Source of the DNA: Micromonospora pattaloongensis
Lineage (GTDB): Bacteria; Actinomycetota; Actinomycetes; Mycobacteriales; Micromonosporaceae
Direction: 5' to 3'
DNA length: 64,000 bases
Assembly (NCBI RefSeq): GCF_900107255.1
Contig: NZ_FNPH01000007.1
Coordinates: forward strand, 62,001 to 126,000
The translations under genes and the position numbers were made by a program. This document shows positions 47,801 to 56,827 of this stretch, piece after piece. Position 1 is the stretch's first letter. Each line of letters starts with the position of its first letter. Below the pieces are notes generated by a model. That model did no database searches, had not been told where the DNA came from, and saw only the letters and a list, made by a program, of their open reading frames with translations.

Positions 47801-48523
47801 GCCACCACGGTGATCCGGGAGGTGGGCTACCAGCCGGCGTTCCAGCGGCTGCCGGTGCCGGACATCAGCCTCACCGTCTCGGTGGCCGGCCAGCCCGGCT
47901 ACGTCGGCGGTGACCCGGTCACGGTCACCTTCACCGTCCGTAACGCCACCCGGCTGCCGGCCGACAACGTTTGGCTGGACGTCGCCCCGCCGACCCCGCT
48001 GCTGCCGCTGACCAGCCCCGACAGCCGGTGCGACGCCGGCCTGCGGCGCTGCCTGTTCGGCACCCTCGGCCCCGGCGGGCAGCAGGTGGTGACCGTGGTG
48101 CTGCCCGCGCGGGCGGCGGTCGCCGCCCCGGTCACCGGCCGGCTCAGCGCGACCGTACGGCAGGTGGCGGCGACGCGTACCGCGCAGGCGTCGGTCCGGG
48201 TGCTGGCCCCCCGGGTACGCCTCGACCCGGCGATCGGCCCGCCCGGTTTCGTCACGGCCGCGGTGGGCGCCGACTTCCCGCCGGGAGCGCGGGTACGGCT
48301 GCGCTGGTCGCCGGGGATCACCACCGTCCCGGACACCGCCGTCGTGGGCCCGGACGGCAGCTTCCGCGCCCAGGTCCTGGTGCTGCGCAAGGACACGCTG
48401 GGCCCACGCGACCTGACCGCCGGCCCGGTCACCGGGCCCGCCTTCGGGCCGGTCCGCGCGCCCGTTCCGTTCCTGGTGGTGCCGCGGGAGCTGGGTCCGC
48501 CCGTCTTCAGCGGCCGGGGGTGA
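44813..48523 (+). CDS. Secreted PD40 beta-propeller/von Willebrand A protein of the eCIS locus
   Basis: About 1,236 residues from GTG 44813, which follows a GGGAGG site. The signal peptide is VVVLGLLAGPALAAP. Many TolB-like PD40 repeats follow (SPDGRRVAFTSDRAGNADVW type, about 120-475). A vWA domain has the metal-site motif VDDTASMS near residue 510, a D-x-T-x-S form. An HYR-type Ig domain is at about 800-870, more PD40 units follow, and a CARDB-like beta region ends the protein. It would act outside the membrane as an adhesion or recognition surface. The link to the injection particle is by gene context only. Confidence 0.75.
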   Translation: MRWGSRRWGVVVLGLLAGPALAAPEPPGPPPAPPTPPAAAADYRLGYTSPERPTLMVARGGTGTPQPLLSEAERGAAEQDADGRAGQLVWVGRRAAGGGADLTGGLYLRQPGAAPRRLVGAPGTVTHPALSPDGRRVAFTSDRAGNADVWVVGTDGTGLRRLTDHPAEDTWPTWSPDGARIAYASTRDDLAGDLWIVPSAGGAPVRLTDGPAADGQPAWSPDGRRIAFTTDRFAPGSAPGLRTVATVAPTGGPVTRAVPGPGDATEPAWSADGARLAFTTTRDDPAGDVQLLRDGRTVPVATGPLPQHEPAWRGADLLWTDTDEDASTDVWSADATGADRRDHTARPELSEHGPAFSPDGTRLAYSAEQPDGGARIVVADATGANPQVLAPPGTAGGDRDTDPTWSPAGDAIAFSRQPADGDEPSRIVAASVADARLLAEVPMPAYLTGRDSEPSWSPDGRQLAFARDARPRDSDLETPVVDRPARPGSTFTVTQSVRTPEIPPRPDIVFLVDDTASMSQPGEGGASVIGQLKARLPEVIRNVRSSRPDARFGLATFSGVDGEGGYDEHMYFPRQAVTDDEAAVYRAVDALTAQNPYGVENWFYALRQLARNDRIGFRPDGSRVVVLISDTDSVDKSVPPPEEGVIAEADLTRELQAAGIALIGVPIVGADFERGLNYDGAAGRMTAATGGRLTGDSDPGQMIDAVQQAIRDLTVTVRPAATCDDGLSVGFDPDPARVPAGDPAVFRENVTVAPGASPGTVLHCTVRFDLDPPEAGADAVQDLTVRIARPDVPLVRVDDVRATATGVDGARVNYTASAVDSADRPLPVRCQPPSGSLFPIGQTVVTCTATDGGGRTGSDTALIVVADPTARGSRIWLARLDGSVTGTLTVTDQRDLSARVGPACPSRSVDRAPAWSPNGAAIAFADSGGDVCVVAPDGAAARHPLSTADRAGRRADDPAWSPDGRRLAVALSRTEDPELRSAGAADIVVLPSAGGPATTVIREVGYQPAFQRLPVPDISLTVSVAGQPGYVGGDPVTVTFTVRNATRLPADNVWLDVAPPTPLLPLTSPDSRCDAGLRRCLFGTLGPGGQQVVTVVLPARAAVAAPVTGRLSATVRQVAATRTAQASVRVLAPRVRLDPAIGPPGFVTAAVGADFPPGARVRLRWSPGITTVPDTAVVGPDGSFRAQVLVLRKDTLGPRDLTAGPVTGPAFGPVRAPVPFLVVPRELGPPVFSGRG

Positions 48524-48527
48524 GCCG

Positions 48528-49154
48528 GTGATCCACGAGATCGACGACGCGCTGCGCCGGCTGGTACGCGAGCAGGCGCTGCCCAGTTCCAGCGTGGACA
48601 TCGTGCTGGAGGCGCCGACGAAGGAGTGGGCGGCCCGCCGCAACGCCCCCACCGTCAACCTCTACCTCTACGACATCCGCGAGGACCTGCGCCGCCGCTC
48701 CCGGGGCCTGGTCAACGAGTACGACGAGCGCGGGCAGGTCGCCCGCCGGGTCGCCCCACCGCGCTACGTGAAGCTGTCCTACCTGGTCACGGCGTGGACG
48801 CAACGCCCGGAGGACGAGCACCGGCTGCTCTCCTCGCTGCTGCTGTGCTTCCTGCGCCTCGACGCCGTACCGCCGGCGGTGCTGACCGGCGCGGTGGCCA
48901 CGATCGGCATGCCGGTGCCGATGACGGTCGCGCTGCCGCCCCCGGAGGACCGGGCGTTCGCCGACGTCTGGACCGCGCTCGGCGGGGAGCTGAAGCCGTC
49001 GCTGGACCTGGTGGTCAGTGTCCCGGTCGACAGCGGCCGCGAGGTGCCCGTCGGGCCGCCGGCCCGCGAGGGCATGGTCGCCGAGGTCGCCGACCGGAGC
49101 GCCGACGGCGACGGCGACCGGGTCGGGCACCGCCGGGCCCGGGCCGGAGGCTGA
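48528..49154 (+). CDS. DUF4255 (Pvc16-like) eCIS protein
   Basis: A 208-residue protein from GTG 48528, 5 bp after the vWA gene. The DUF4255 core is clear: NLYLYDIREDLRRRSRGL, PPRYVKLSYLVTAW, and EDEHRLLSSLLLCFLR. DUF4255 proteins cap the sheath-tube end in contractile injection systems (Pvc16 type). A short Gly/Ala/Asp-rich tail follows the domain. The next gene starts 4 bp later. Confidence 0.85.
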   Translation: MIHEIDDALRRLVREQALPSSSVDIVLEAPTKEWAARRNAPTVNLYLYDIREDLRRRSRGLVNEYDERGQVARRVAPPRYVKLSYLVTAWTQRPEDEHRLLSSLLLCFLRLDAVPPAVLTGAVATIGMPVPMTVALPPPEDRAFADVWTALGGELKPSLDLVVSVPVDSGREVPVGPPAREGMVAEVADRSADGDGDRVGHRRARAGG

Positions 49155-49157
49155 CCG

Positions 49158-51182
49158 GTGGAAGCGCCCGCCCGCCCGCTGCTGCGCCGCCTGCAACGGC
49201 TGGAACTGGCGGTACGCGCGGCGGTGGCGCAGCGCCGGGAGGGCGACCCGCAACCGGACGACCCCTTCCGCGGCCTCTACCTGTCCGACGAGGCGGTCGA
49301 CGCGGCCCTCGCGGCGGCCCGCGAACCGTTCGCCCCCTGGCCCGCCGGCCCACCGGACCGCACGGCGGAGTCCGGTGACCGGCTGGCCACGCTGGCCGCC
49401 GCGGCCGGGCTGACCGCGCTGGACGAGGCGCTGCTGCTGGTGGCCCTCGCCCCTGACGTGGACAGCCGGTTCGAGCAGTTCTACGGCTACCTGAACGACG
49501 ACGTGACCCGCCGTCGCCCGTCGATCGGCCTGGCCCTGCGGCTGTGCGGGCTGTCGGAGGCCGTCGCGTCGGCCCGGCTCCGGCTGACCGCCGGCGCGCC
49601 ACTGATCGACCTCGCGTTGCTGTGCGTGGACTCCCCCGACCGACCGGTGCTGAGTCGGGGGCTGTGGGTGCCGGACCGGGTGGGGGGCTGGCTGCTCGGC
49701 GCTGACGCGCCCGAGCCGCTGCTGCTCGGCCTCGCCGGGCCGGTCGCCCCGGCCGGACCGCCGCCGCCCGGCGCGGCACCGCTGGGCCGGGCGCTGGCCC
49801 GGGCCGGGGCCCGCCTGGCGTACCTGCGGGAGCGGCCCGGCGGCAGCGCGGCGGCGCTGGCGGTGGCCGCGCTCGACGACGCCGGCCGGCGCGCCCTCGC
49901 CGTCGACCTGCCCCGCCTCGCGGCCGACCCACGACCGGCCGACCTGGCCACCGCGCTGGTCCGGGAGGCCCTGCTCACCGGGGCGGGCCTGGTGGTCGGG
50001 CCGGTGCGCGGCGACGAGCCGTGGGCGGTCTGGTCGCGGTTGACCGCCGGCGAGGTGCCGGTCCTGGCGTACGGGACGCAGCCGTGGGACCCGGCCTGGA
50101 CGGCGCTCGCGCCGTTGCAGGTGGACGTCGTGCCGCTGACCGCCGACGAGCGGGCGGCGGTGTGGCGGTCCGCCCTGCCCGGCGGGCTGGCCGACGGGCT
50201 CGACCCGGCGGCCGCCACCGCCCAGTTCGTGCTGGGCGAGCCGGCGATCCGGCGGGCCGCCTCGGTGGCCGTGCAACTCGCCACGGCCGCCGGCGAGCCG
50301 GTCGGTGAGGCGCACCTGCGCGCGGGCGCGCGTACGCAGAACGCGGCCGGCCTGGAGCGGCTGGCCCGGCGGATCGTGCCGGAGGTCGGCTGGGACGACC
50401 TGGTGCTGCCGGCGCCGACGCTGTCGCTGCTGCACGAGCTGGCCGGGCGGGCCCGGCACCGGGACCGGGTGCTGCGCGAGTGGCGGATGCGCCCCGGCGG
50501 TGGGCGCGGCCACGGGGTGACGGCGCTGTTCGCCGGGGACTCCGGGACCGGCAAGACGATGTCGGCGGAGGTGGTGGCCGGGAGCCTGGGGCTCGACCTG
50601 TACACGGTCAACCTGGCCACCGTGGTGGACAAGTACGTCGGGGAGACCGAGAAGAACCTGGAGCGGATCTTCGGCGAGGCGGCCGGGGTGAACGGCGTGC
50701 TGCTCTTCGACGAGGCGGACGCGATCTTCGGCAAACGCTCGGAGGTCCGCGACGCCCACGACCGGTACGCCAACATCGAGAGCGCCTACCTGCTGCAACG
50801 GATGGAGACCTTCGACGGGCTGGCGGTGCTGGCCACCAACCTGCGCGCCAACCTGGACGAGGCGTTCACCCGGCGACTGGACGTGGTGGTGGACTTCCCG
50901 GTGCCCGACGAGACGGCCCGCCGGGCGCTGTGGGACCGCTGCCTCGGCGACCGGGTGCCACGCGCGCCCGACATGGACCTGGACTTCCTGGCCGCCGCCT
51001 TCGAGCTGGCCGGCGGGCACATCCGCTCCGCCGCGGTGACCGCCGGCTACCTGGCTGCCGGGGCCGGCCGACCGGTGGGGATGGCGGAGCTGATCGGCGC
51101 GGTCGGGCGGGAGTACCGCAAGCTCGGCCGGTTGACGTTGGAGAGCGAGTTCGGCCGGTGGCTGCCGTTGGCGGTGGGATGA
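49158..51182 (+). CDS. AAA+ ATPase of the contractile injection system
   Basis: A 674-residue protein from GTG 49158. An N-terminal region of about 430 residues is Leu/Ala-rich and helical. The AAA+ module has Walker A GDSGTGKT near residue 461, Walker B LLFDEADAIFG near 515, and ATNLRANLDEAFTRR with the arginine finger. eCIS loci nearly always carry one such ATPase, probably for assembly or cargo loading. It is transcribed with DUF4255 (4-bp gap). Confidence 0.88.
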   Translation: MEAPARPLLRRLQRLELAVRAAVAQRREGDPQPDDPFRGLYLSDEAVDAALAAAREPFAPWPAGPPDRTAESGDRLATLAAAAGLTALDEALLLVALAPDVDSRFEQFYGYLNDDVTRRRPSIGLALRLCGLSEAVASARLRLTAGAPLIDLALLCVDSPDRPVLSRGLWVPDRVGGWLLGADAPEPLLLGLAGPVAPAGPPPPGAAPLGRALARAGARLAYLRERPGGSAAALAVAALDDAGRRALAVDLPRLAADPRPADLATALVREALLTGAGLVVGPVRGDEPWAVWSRLTAGEVPVLAYGTQPWDPAWTALAPLQVDVVPLTADERAAVWRSALPGGLADGLDPAAATAQFVLGEPAIRRAASVAVQLATAAGEPVGEAHLRAGARTQNAAGLERLARRIVPEVGWDDLVLPAPTLSLLHELAGRARHRDRVLREWRMRPGGGRGHGVTALFAGDSGTGKTMSAEVVAGSLGLDLYTVNLATVVDKYVGETEKNLERIFGEAAGVNGVLLFDEADAIFGKRSEVRDAHDRYANIESAYLLQRMETFDGLAVLATNLRANLDEAFTRRLDVVVDFPVPDETARRALWDRCLGDRVPRAPDMDLDFLAAAFELAGGHIRSAAVTAGYLAAGAGRPVGMAELIGAVGREYRKLGRLTLESEFGRWLPLAVG

Positions 51183-51190
51183 CCGCGCCT

Positions 51191-51206
51191 CTGCCCTTTC
51201 GGGCAG
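51191..51206 (+). terminator. Short hairpin after the AAA+ ATPase gene
   Basis: A 6-bp stem CTGCCC/GGGCAG around a TTTC loop lies 8 bp after the ATPase stop. It resembles the hairpin after the LuxR gene. It is weak and could only attenuate. Confidence 0.35.
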
Positions 51207-51299
51207 CCGCTGTTGCCCTCGCGTCGGGTCTGGCGGGGCTGGCCCGGTCCTCCGCCCAGGGTGGACGGTCGAGGCAGGCCCGGCCCGAGGGGGTAGACC

Positions 51300-52061
51300 A
51301 TGCGCGGACACCGTGAGTTCGACGCCGAGTCGGCGGTACGCCCGGCCGGCGACCGTCCCACCGGTGCCGAACGGGACAACGACGCCCTGACGTACGCCGC
51401 CGCCACCGCCGGCCGACCCGACGTGCTCGGCGCGTCCGGCCTGCTGGGCCTGCAACGGGCGGTGGGCAACCAGGCCGTCGGGGAACTGCTGGAGCCGACC
51501 GCCCCGCGCTCCCCCGTACACGACGTGATCAGCTCCGGCGGCGGCGCCCCGCTCACACCGGACGTCCGATCCGACATGGAGGCCCGCTTCGGCGGCCAGG
51601 ACTTCGGCGACGTCCGGGTGCACACCGACGGGGCGGCGCACGAGTCGGCGAAGTCGGTCAACGCGCAGGCGTACACGGTCGGCTCGAACATCGTCTTCCA
51701 ACGCGACAGCTACGACCCGTCGTCGGCGGCCGGTCAGCACGTGCTGGCCCACGAGCTGACCCACGTGGTGCAGCAGCGCAGCGGGCCGGTCGACGGCACC
51801 GACCACGGCGCCGGGGTGAAGGTCAGTGACCCGTCCGACCGGTTCGAGCGGGAGGCCGTCGCCACCGCCGACCGGTTGATGTCCAGCCCGGCCGCGGCGT
51901 CGCCCGCGCCAGCCGCCCCCGTCCAGCGGGCGGCGGCGCACGACGGGACCGACCACCCGCCCGTGCAGCGCGCCGAGGAGATGTCCGAGGAGGACGAGTC
52001 GGCGCAGACGTACGTGCAGCGGCAGGCGGCCGGCGAGGAGGAGGAGTCCGCCGAGGAGTAG
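51300..52061 (+). CDS. DUF4157 metallopeptidase-like eCIS protein
   Basis: A 253-residue protein from ATG 51300. The DUF4157 domain has the zinc motif HELTH in LAHELTHVVQQ (near residue 150), preceded by FGGQDFGDVRVHTD. The C-terminal third is disordered, acidic and carries three VQR tripeptides (APVQRA, PPVQRA, TYVQRQ). DUF4157 proteins are regular members of eCIS loci and often contain or border toxin cargo. Whether it cleaves peptides here is unknown. Confidence 0.85.
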   Translation: MRGHREFDAESAVRPAGDRPTGAERDNDALTYAAATAGRPDVLGASGLLGLQRAVGNQAVGELLEPTAPRSPVHDVISSGGGAPLTPDVRSDMEARFGGQDFGDVRVHTDGAAHESAKSVNAQAYTVGSNIVFQRDSYDPSSAAGQHVLAHELTHVVQQRSGPVDGTDHGAGVKVSDPSDRFEREAVATADRLMSSPAAASPAPAAPVQRAAAHDGTDHPPVQRAEEMSEEDESAQTYVQRQAAGEEEESAEE

Positions 52062-52132
52062 GGCGACCTGTGACCTGGCCGCCGGCGAGTCGTTGAGCCA
52101 CTGATGAGCCCGCCTGAGCGGGGAGGTGTGAG

Positions 52133-55100
52133 GTGAGGGCACCGGCCGAGGAGCGGGGTGGGCCGCCGCGCCGCGCCACGCCGGCCCCACCGCCGCGCAC
52201 GGCCGCCGAGCCGGAACCCTCCGCCGGGGTACGCGAGCCCGCCGACCGTCCGCTGAGCCGGGCGGCCGTGCAGCGGTTGCAGTCCGGGGCGGGCAACCGG
52301 GCGGTGGCGGCGCTGGTCGCCCAGCGGCGCGCCGCGTCGGCGCGTACGCCCGGCGGGAAGCGGTCCGGCGCGGGGGGCGCGTCACGCGGCGCGGGCCTGC
52401 CGGCGCAGCGCTCGACCGCCTCGGCGACGGCCGGCTCGGCCACCGCCGCCGCAGGCCCCGGCTCGACCACGGCCTCCACCGGCCCGGCCACGGACGTGCC
52501 CGGGCCGACGGTGCAGCGGCTGGCGACCGACGCGGGGCCGGTGCACCGCCCGGGGCCGCACGCGGACCCGAAGTTCGCCGCGCTCACGGCCGACGTGCGG
52601 GGCAAGCAGAAGCTGCTCGCCGCCCATCCGCCCGCGAAGGCGGAGGCGGCGAAGGCGCAGGGCGCGGCGAAACCCCCGCAGGACGACAAGGAGGCTCAGG
52701 GCAAGGCGGCCAACGCGGAGAAGATGAATGCCGCCAAGCCGGGCGAGTTCGACAAGGCCGCGTTCGTCCGGGCGGTCAACGAGGCCATCGCGGCGCAGGC
52801 GCCGAAGAACCTCGACGAGGCCGACAAGTTCGGCGACTCCGGCAAGGCCGACGCGGTCAAGGGGCAGGTGCAGGGCCAGGTCACCGACGGCAAGAAGGCG
52901 TCGGCGAACGCCATCGAGACCACCACCAAGGCACCCCCGGACACCTCAAAGGCGGTCGACAAGCCGGTCACCCCATTGGTGGCGGACAAGCCGCCAGCCA
53001 CCCCAGGCACGCCGGACCCGGCGAAGGCCGTACCGGACAAGGCCCCGCCGGCGGCGACTGATTTCTCCGGTGGGCCGAAGCAGGTGGACCAGCAGATGGC
53101 CGAGGCGCAGGTCACCGAGGAGCAGCTGGCCAAATCGAACGAGCCGGAGTTCACCGGCGCGCTGAAGGAGAAGAACGTCGCCGAGCAGCATTCGGCCACC
53201 GCGCCCGGCCAGGTACGCGCGGCCGAGGCGCAGACCCTGGCCGGGGCGAAGGCGGCGGCCGGTCAAGCGGGGGCCGCGGCGATGAACGCCCTCGCCGGCC
53301 ACCGCAAGCAGGCCGGGCAGGCCGTCGGGGCCGGCAAGGAGCAGGCGAAGTCCGCCGACGAGGCCAAGCGGGCGAAGGTCACCGGCATCCTGCAGAAGGT
53401 CTTCGACGCCACCAAGAAGGACGTCGAGGACATCCTGTCCGGCCTGGACAAGAAGGTCGACGAGAAGTTCACCGCCGGCGAGAAGGCGGCCCGCGACGCG
53501 TTCACCGCGGAGCACAAGCGGCGGATGGACGAGTACAAGGACAAGCGGTACTCGGGCCTGCTCGGTAAGGGCCGATGGCTGAAGGACAAGTTCGCCGGAC
53601 TGCCCGAGGAGGCCAACCAGATCTTCGTCACCGCCCGCAAGGGCTACGTCGACCGGATGCAGCAGGTCATCTCCGGCGTCGCAGACGTGATCGGCGCGGA
53701 GCTGACCCGGGCCAAGCAGCGCATCGCCACGGGCCGGGAGCAGTTGCAGGCCGAGGTCAGGAAGCTCCCGGCCGACCTGAAGGCGATCGGCCGGGAGGCG
53801 GCGGGCGAGTTCGCCGGGAAGTTCGACGAGCTGACCGAGTCGGTGAACAACAAGGGCACCGAACTGGTGCAGACCCTCGCGTCGAAGTACAACGAGGCGC
53901 TCAAATCGGTGGACGAGGAGATCGCCGCCGAGAAGGAGAAGAACAAGGGCCTCGTCGCCAAGGCCGTCGACGCGGTCGCCGGCGTGATCAAGACGATCAT
54001 GCAGCTCAAGGACATGCTGATGGGCGTCCTGGCCAAGGCCGCCCAGGCGGTCATGGCCATCATCAAGGACCCGATCGGCTTCCTCGGCAACCTGGTCAGC
54101 GCGGTCGGGGCGGGCCTGCGCGCGTTCCTGGCCAACATCGGGGAGCACCTGAAGAAGGGCCTGGTCGGCTGGCTCACCGGCGCGATGGCCGGGGCCGGGC
54201 TGGAGCTGCCGGCAAAGTTCGACCTGCGCGGCATCGTCCTGATGATCGGCTCCCTGCTCGGCCTGACCTGGGCCTCGATCCGCGGCCGGATCGTACAGAA
54301 GGGCGTGCCCGAGCCGGCGATGAGCGCCGTCGAGCAGTCCGTGCCGTTGGTGCAGAAGGTCCAGGCCCAGGGCCTCGGGGGCATGTGGGAGGAGATCCAG
54401 GACAAGGTCGGCGACCTCAAGGCCAACCTGTTCGCCAAGATCAGCGAATACCTGATTCCGACCGTGCTGATGGCCGGCATCACCTGGATCATCAGCCTGC
54501 TCAACCCAGCCTCGGCGTTCGTCCGCGCGGTCAAGATGATCATCGACTTCGTCACGTTCATCGTGACCCAGGGCGCCCAGATCATCGAGTTCGTCAACTC
54601 CGTGCTCGACGCCATCATCGCGATCGCGGGCGGCGGGACGGGCGGAGTGCCGGCGCTGATCGAGAAGGCCCTGGCACGGTCGGTGCCGGTGCTGATCGGG
54701 GTGCTCGCGGCGGTGCTGAGCATCGGCGGGATCGCGCAGAAGGTCCAGAAGTTCTTCAAGGCGCTCAGCAAGCCGGTGATGAAGGCCGCGGACTGGGTGG
54801 TCGGAAAGATCGTCGGCCTCGGCAAGAAGCTCTGGGCGAAACTGAGGGCCGGCGCAGGCCGTATAAGGAACAAGTTCACCAAGAACAAGAAGGATCGAGC
54901 CGCTGGCGGCCCCGAGGCGGCCCGCGAGACGCTGTCTTCGGCCCCGACGATGCACACGGAAAGCCACACGCTACGCCTCACCGCTGCCGGCGAGCTGACG
55001 ATAGCCAGCGTCGAAGGGCGAGTGATCGACAAATGCCGCGCCCTCATCATCATTCTCAAAGGCAAGCCGAAAAAGGCTGCTGAAGTCTCCGCACTTCGGG

Positions 55101-55750
55101 GGATCGTACAACGGGCTGGAATGGCGCGCGGAAAGTTGAGACGGGCCAACGGCAACACGGCCGACGCAGGCGTGAAGGCTGCCTTCAGCGCCCTCGACCG
55201 AGCCATAGTCGAGTACGGGGCCACATACAAGCGGAACGACCTGACCGCACCAGCGAAGTGGAGTCCTGAAGCCGAAGCCGCACTTCGGCGACACGCAGAT
55301 GCAGCGGTGGCCACCTTCCGCAGCGTAGGACTTACTGTCGACGAAATACGCGACGTGGAGCGACGGAAGCTGGCCGACGAAGCCGCGAAGAAGAACGGAA
55401 CGACGTTGGAGGGACGCCCCTGGTTCGTTCGATACGCGATGCACCAGGGGACCGAGATCGACAAGCATTTCAAAGAAACCGCAGGCGGCGATCCTCTACT
55501 TGACGAGGAAAACGTCGTATTCTCTGCTCGCGGCGTCAAGCAGCCCGACTTCTACGAATCTTCCAGGAAGTGGTGGGGCGATCTGACAACGCACAAGGAC
55601 TGGGCGGCGCACCTCAGCCGGTACGCCGCGCAGTACGGTGCCGAAGCGCTTGAGATCGCCTATACTCCGATGTCCTACAAAGACTACTGCGCAGCATTTT
55701 CGACCAATGTTTCGTCTACGCGCGCTGAGGTGAGGAGTGCCGGTGGATAA
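52133..55750 (+). CDS. Large eCIS cargo protein with probable C-terminal toxin domain
   Basis: A 1,205-residue protein from GTG 52133 after a GGGAGG site. Residues 1-150 are Pro/Ala-rich with AVQRLQSGAGNRAVAALVAQ and other QR motifs. About 150-620 is Lys/Ala/Glu-rich helix or coiled coil. About 770-880 is hydrophobic and amphipathic (TVLMAGITWIISLLNP and more), possibly pore or translocation helices. The last about 290 residues have lower GC and contain WFVRYAMHQGTEIDKHF and KQPDFYESSRKWWGDLTT, reminiscent of nuclease-type toxin tips. The stop lies inside the start of the next gene. A polymorphic toxin is inferred. Confidence 0.7.
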   Translation: MRAPAEERGGPPRRATPAPPPRTAAEPEPSAGVREPADRPLSRAAVQRLQSGAGNRAVAALVAQRRAASARTPGGKRSGAGGASRGAGLPAQRSTASATAGSATAAAGPGSTTASTGPATDVPGPTVQRLATDAGPVHRPGPHADPKFAALTADVRGKQKLLAAHPPAKAEAAKAQGAAKPPQDDKEAQGKAANAEKMNAAKPGEFDKAAFVRAVNEAIAAQAPKNLDEADKFGDSGKADAVKGQVQGQVTDGKKASANAIETTTKAPPDTSKAVDKPVTPLVADKPPATPGTPDPAKAVPDKAPPAATDFSGGPKQVDQQMAEAQVTEEQLAKSNEPEFTGALKEKNVAEQHSATAPGQVRAAEAQTLAGAKAAAGQAGAAAMNALAGHRKQAGQAVGAGKEQAKSADEAKRAKVTGILQKVFDATKKDVEDILSGLDKKVDEKFTAGEKAARDAFTAEHKRRMDEYKDKRYSGLLGKGRWLKDKFAGLPEEANQIFVTARKGYVDRMQQVISGVADVIGAELTRAKQRIATGREQLQAEVRKLPADLKAIGREAAGEFAGKFDELTESVNNKGTELVQTLASKYNEALKSVDEEIAAEKEKNKGLVAKAVDAVAGVIKTIMQLKDMLMGVLAKAAQAVMAIIKDPIGFLGNLVSAVGAGLRAFLANIGEHLKKGLVGWLTGAMAGAGLELPAKFDLRGIVLMIGSLLGLTWASIRGRIVQKGVPEPAMSAVEQSVPLVQKVQAQGLGGMWEEIQDKVGDLKANLFAKISEYLIPTVLMAGITWIISLLNPASAFVRAVKMIIDFVTFIVTQGAQIIEFVNSVLDAIIAIAGGGTGGVPALIEKALARSVPVLIGVLAAVLSIGGIAQKVQKFFKALSKPVMKAADWVVGKIVGLGKKLWAKLRAGAGRIRNKFTKNKKDRAAGGPEAARETLSSAPTMHTESHTLRLTAAGELTIASVEGRVIDKCRALIIILKGKPKKAAEVSALRGIVQRAGMARGKLRRANGNTADAGVKAAFSALDRAIVEYGATYKRNDLTAPAKWSPEAEAALRRHADAAVATFRSVGLTVDEIRDVERRKLADEAAKKNGTTLEGRPWFVRYAMHQGTEIDKHFKETAGGDPLLDEENVVFSARGVKQPDFYESSRKWWGDLTTHKDWAAHLSRYAAQYGAEALEIAYTPMSYKDYCAAFSTNVSSTRAEVRSAGG

Positions 55751-56699
55751 GAAGTTCTGGAAGACAGCAGAGGGTGTCGAACTCGCGCGCTCAGTCTTCG
55801 CCCGGCTTCTTTCAGGACAGTCGTTGGACCGCCTTTCGTTCGACGAGCACGAGGGCAGACTGGATCTACGGAACATATCGGTTCCATCTCCGACCACTCT
55901 TCAGGAGATGGCCCGACGCGGCGAAATACCGGAAGCTCGTGCCAAGAAACCGAGGTTGCAGAACGTCTCGCTGGAGGGTATTGATTTCAGCGGCGCCGAC
56001 CTCCGTGGCATCAGGCTCTTCGAGGTCACGATCCGTGAGTGTCGCTTCGATGAGGTCCAGTTCGATGATCTGAGAGTCTGGAAGTCGACCGTTCGAAACT
56101 CCTCCTTCCGCGGCGCCAAACTGGCTGGCACCTATCTGGGAGCCTGGCACGAGAACAAAGGAAACGAGTACACGGGCGCCGACTTCCAGGGGGCGGACCT
56201 GACCCAGATATCATGCCCTGCAGCCTCATTCCAGGACGTCAACTTCTCGGGGGCAAAAATCATCGACGTGGACTTTGGTGCTTCCAGCTTCGTCCGCTGC
56301 ACCTTTGCCGGGGAACTGCGGCGGGTCATCTTCTGGGACCGGCCGCCTACCAGCGAAAAAGCAAGTCCGAACCCGATGACGGACATCGACTTCTCTCGTG
56401 CCGAGCTTCACGACGTCGAGTTCAGGGGGCTGCGTCTCGATCGAGTGACGCTCCCGAGGGGCGACGGCCACGTCATCGTGCGGAACTATCGGTGCGTCCT
56501 GGAGCGTGGCATCGAACGACTCAAGGGCAACAACGCTCTCGGCGCGGTACTCGTGCACGAGCTCCACTGGTCCCATCCACTTCGCACCGATGGGGTCTGG
56601 CACCGCGATGAGCTCGGTGAGAACGATGAGGAGCGCGACGCGATGTCCAACCTGCTGAACGAGATTGACGCGGAATGCGGCCAAGCGGGCTCGTCGTGA
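55743..56699 (+). CDS. Pentapeptide-repeat protein, probable immunity partner of the eCIS cargo
   Basis: About 318 residues. The start is put at GTG 55743, 6 bp after GAGGA, inside the stop of the cargo gene (8-bp overlap). GTG 55737 is an alternative. The middle is a right-handed pentapeptide beta-helix with A(D/N)LXX-type units: IDFSGADLRGIRLFEV, SSFRGAKLAGTYL, and GADFQGADLTQIS. Base composition is lower in GC than the particle genes and matches the cargo C-terminal domain. Tight coupling to the toxin end suggests an immunity function, which is inference. Confidence 0.65.
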   Translation: MDKKFWKTAEGVELARSVFARLLSGQSLDRLSFDEHEGRLDLRNISVPSPTTLQEMARRGEIPEARAKKPRLQNVSLEGIDFSGADLRGIRLFEVTIRECRFDEVQFDDLRVWKSTVRNSSFRGAKLAGTYLGAWHENKGNEYTGADFQGADLTQISCPAASFQDVNFSGAKIIDVDFGASSFVRCTFAGELRRVIFWDRPPTSEKASPNPMTDIDFSRAELHDVEFRGLRLDRVTLPRGDGHVIVRNYRCVLERGIERLKGNNALGAVLVHELHWSHPLRTDGVWHRDELGENDEERDAMSNLLNEIDAECGQAGSS

Positions 56700-56827
56700 G
56701 GCGTACCCCTTGCCCCAGGCCCAGCACGCGAGCCGCCAGCCGACCTCGAAGTGCGGCAGGTCATCCTCCCGCCACTGCCGTGCTCGGGGTACGCACCGAA
56801 GCCTCCACCCGGTCCAGCCCGGGCCGG

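Noticed and set aside
48507-52385. 1,292-codon minus-strand open frame
   Set aside because: It is an antisense shadow of the DUF4255, AAA+ and DUF4157 genes, all of which have clear family motifs and ribosome sites on the plus strand.
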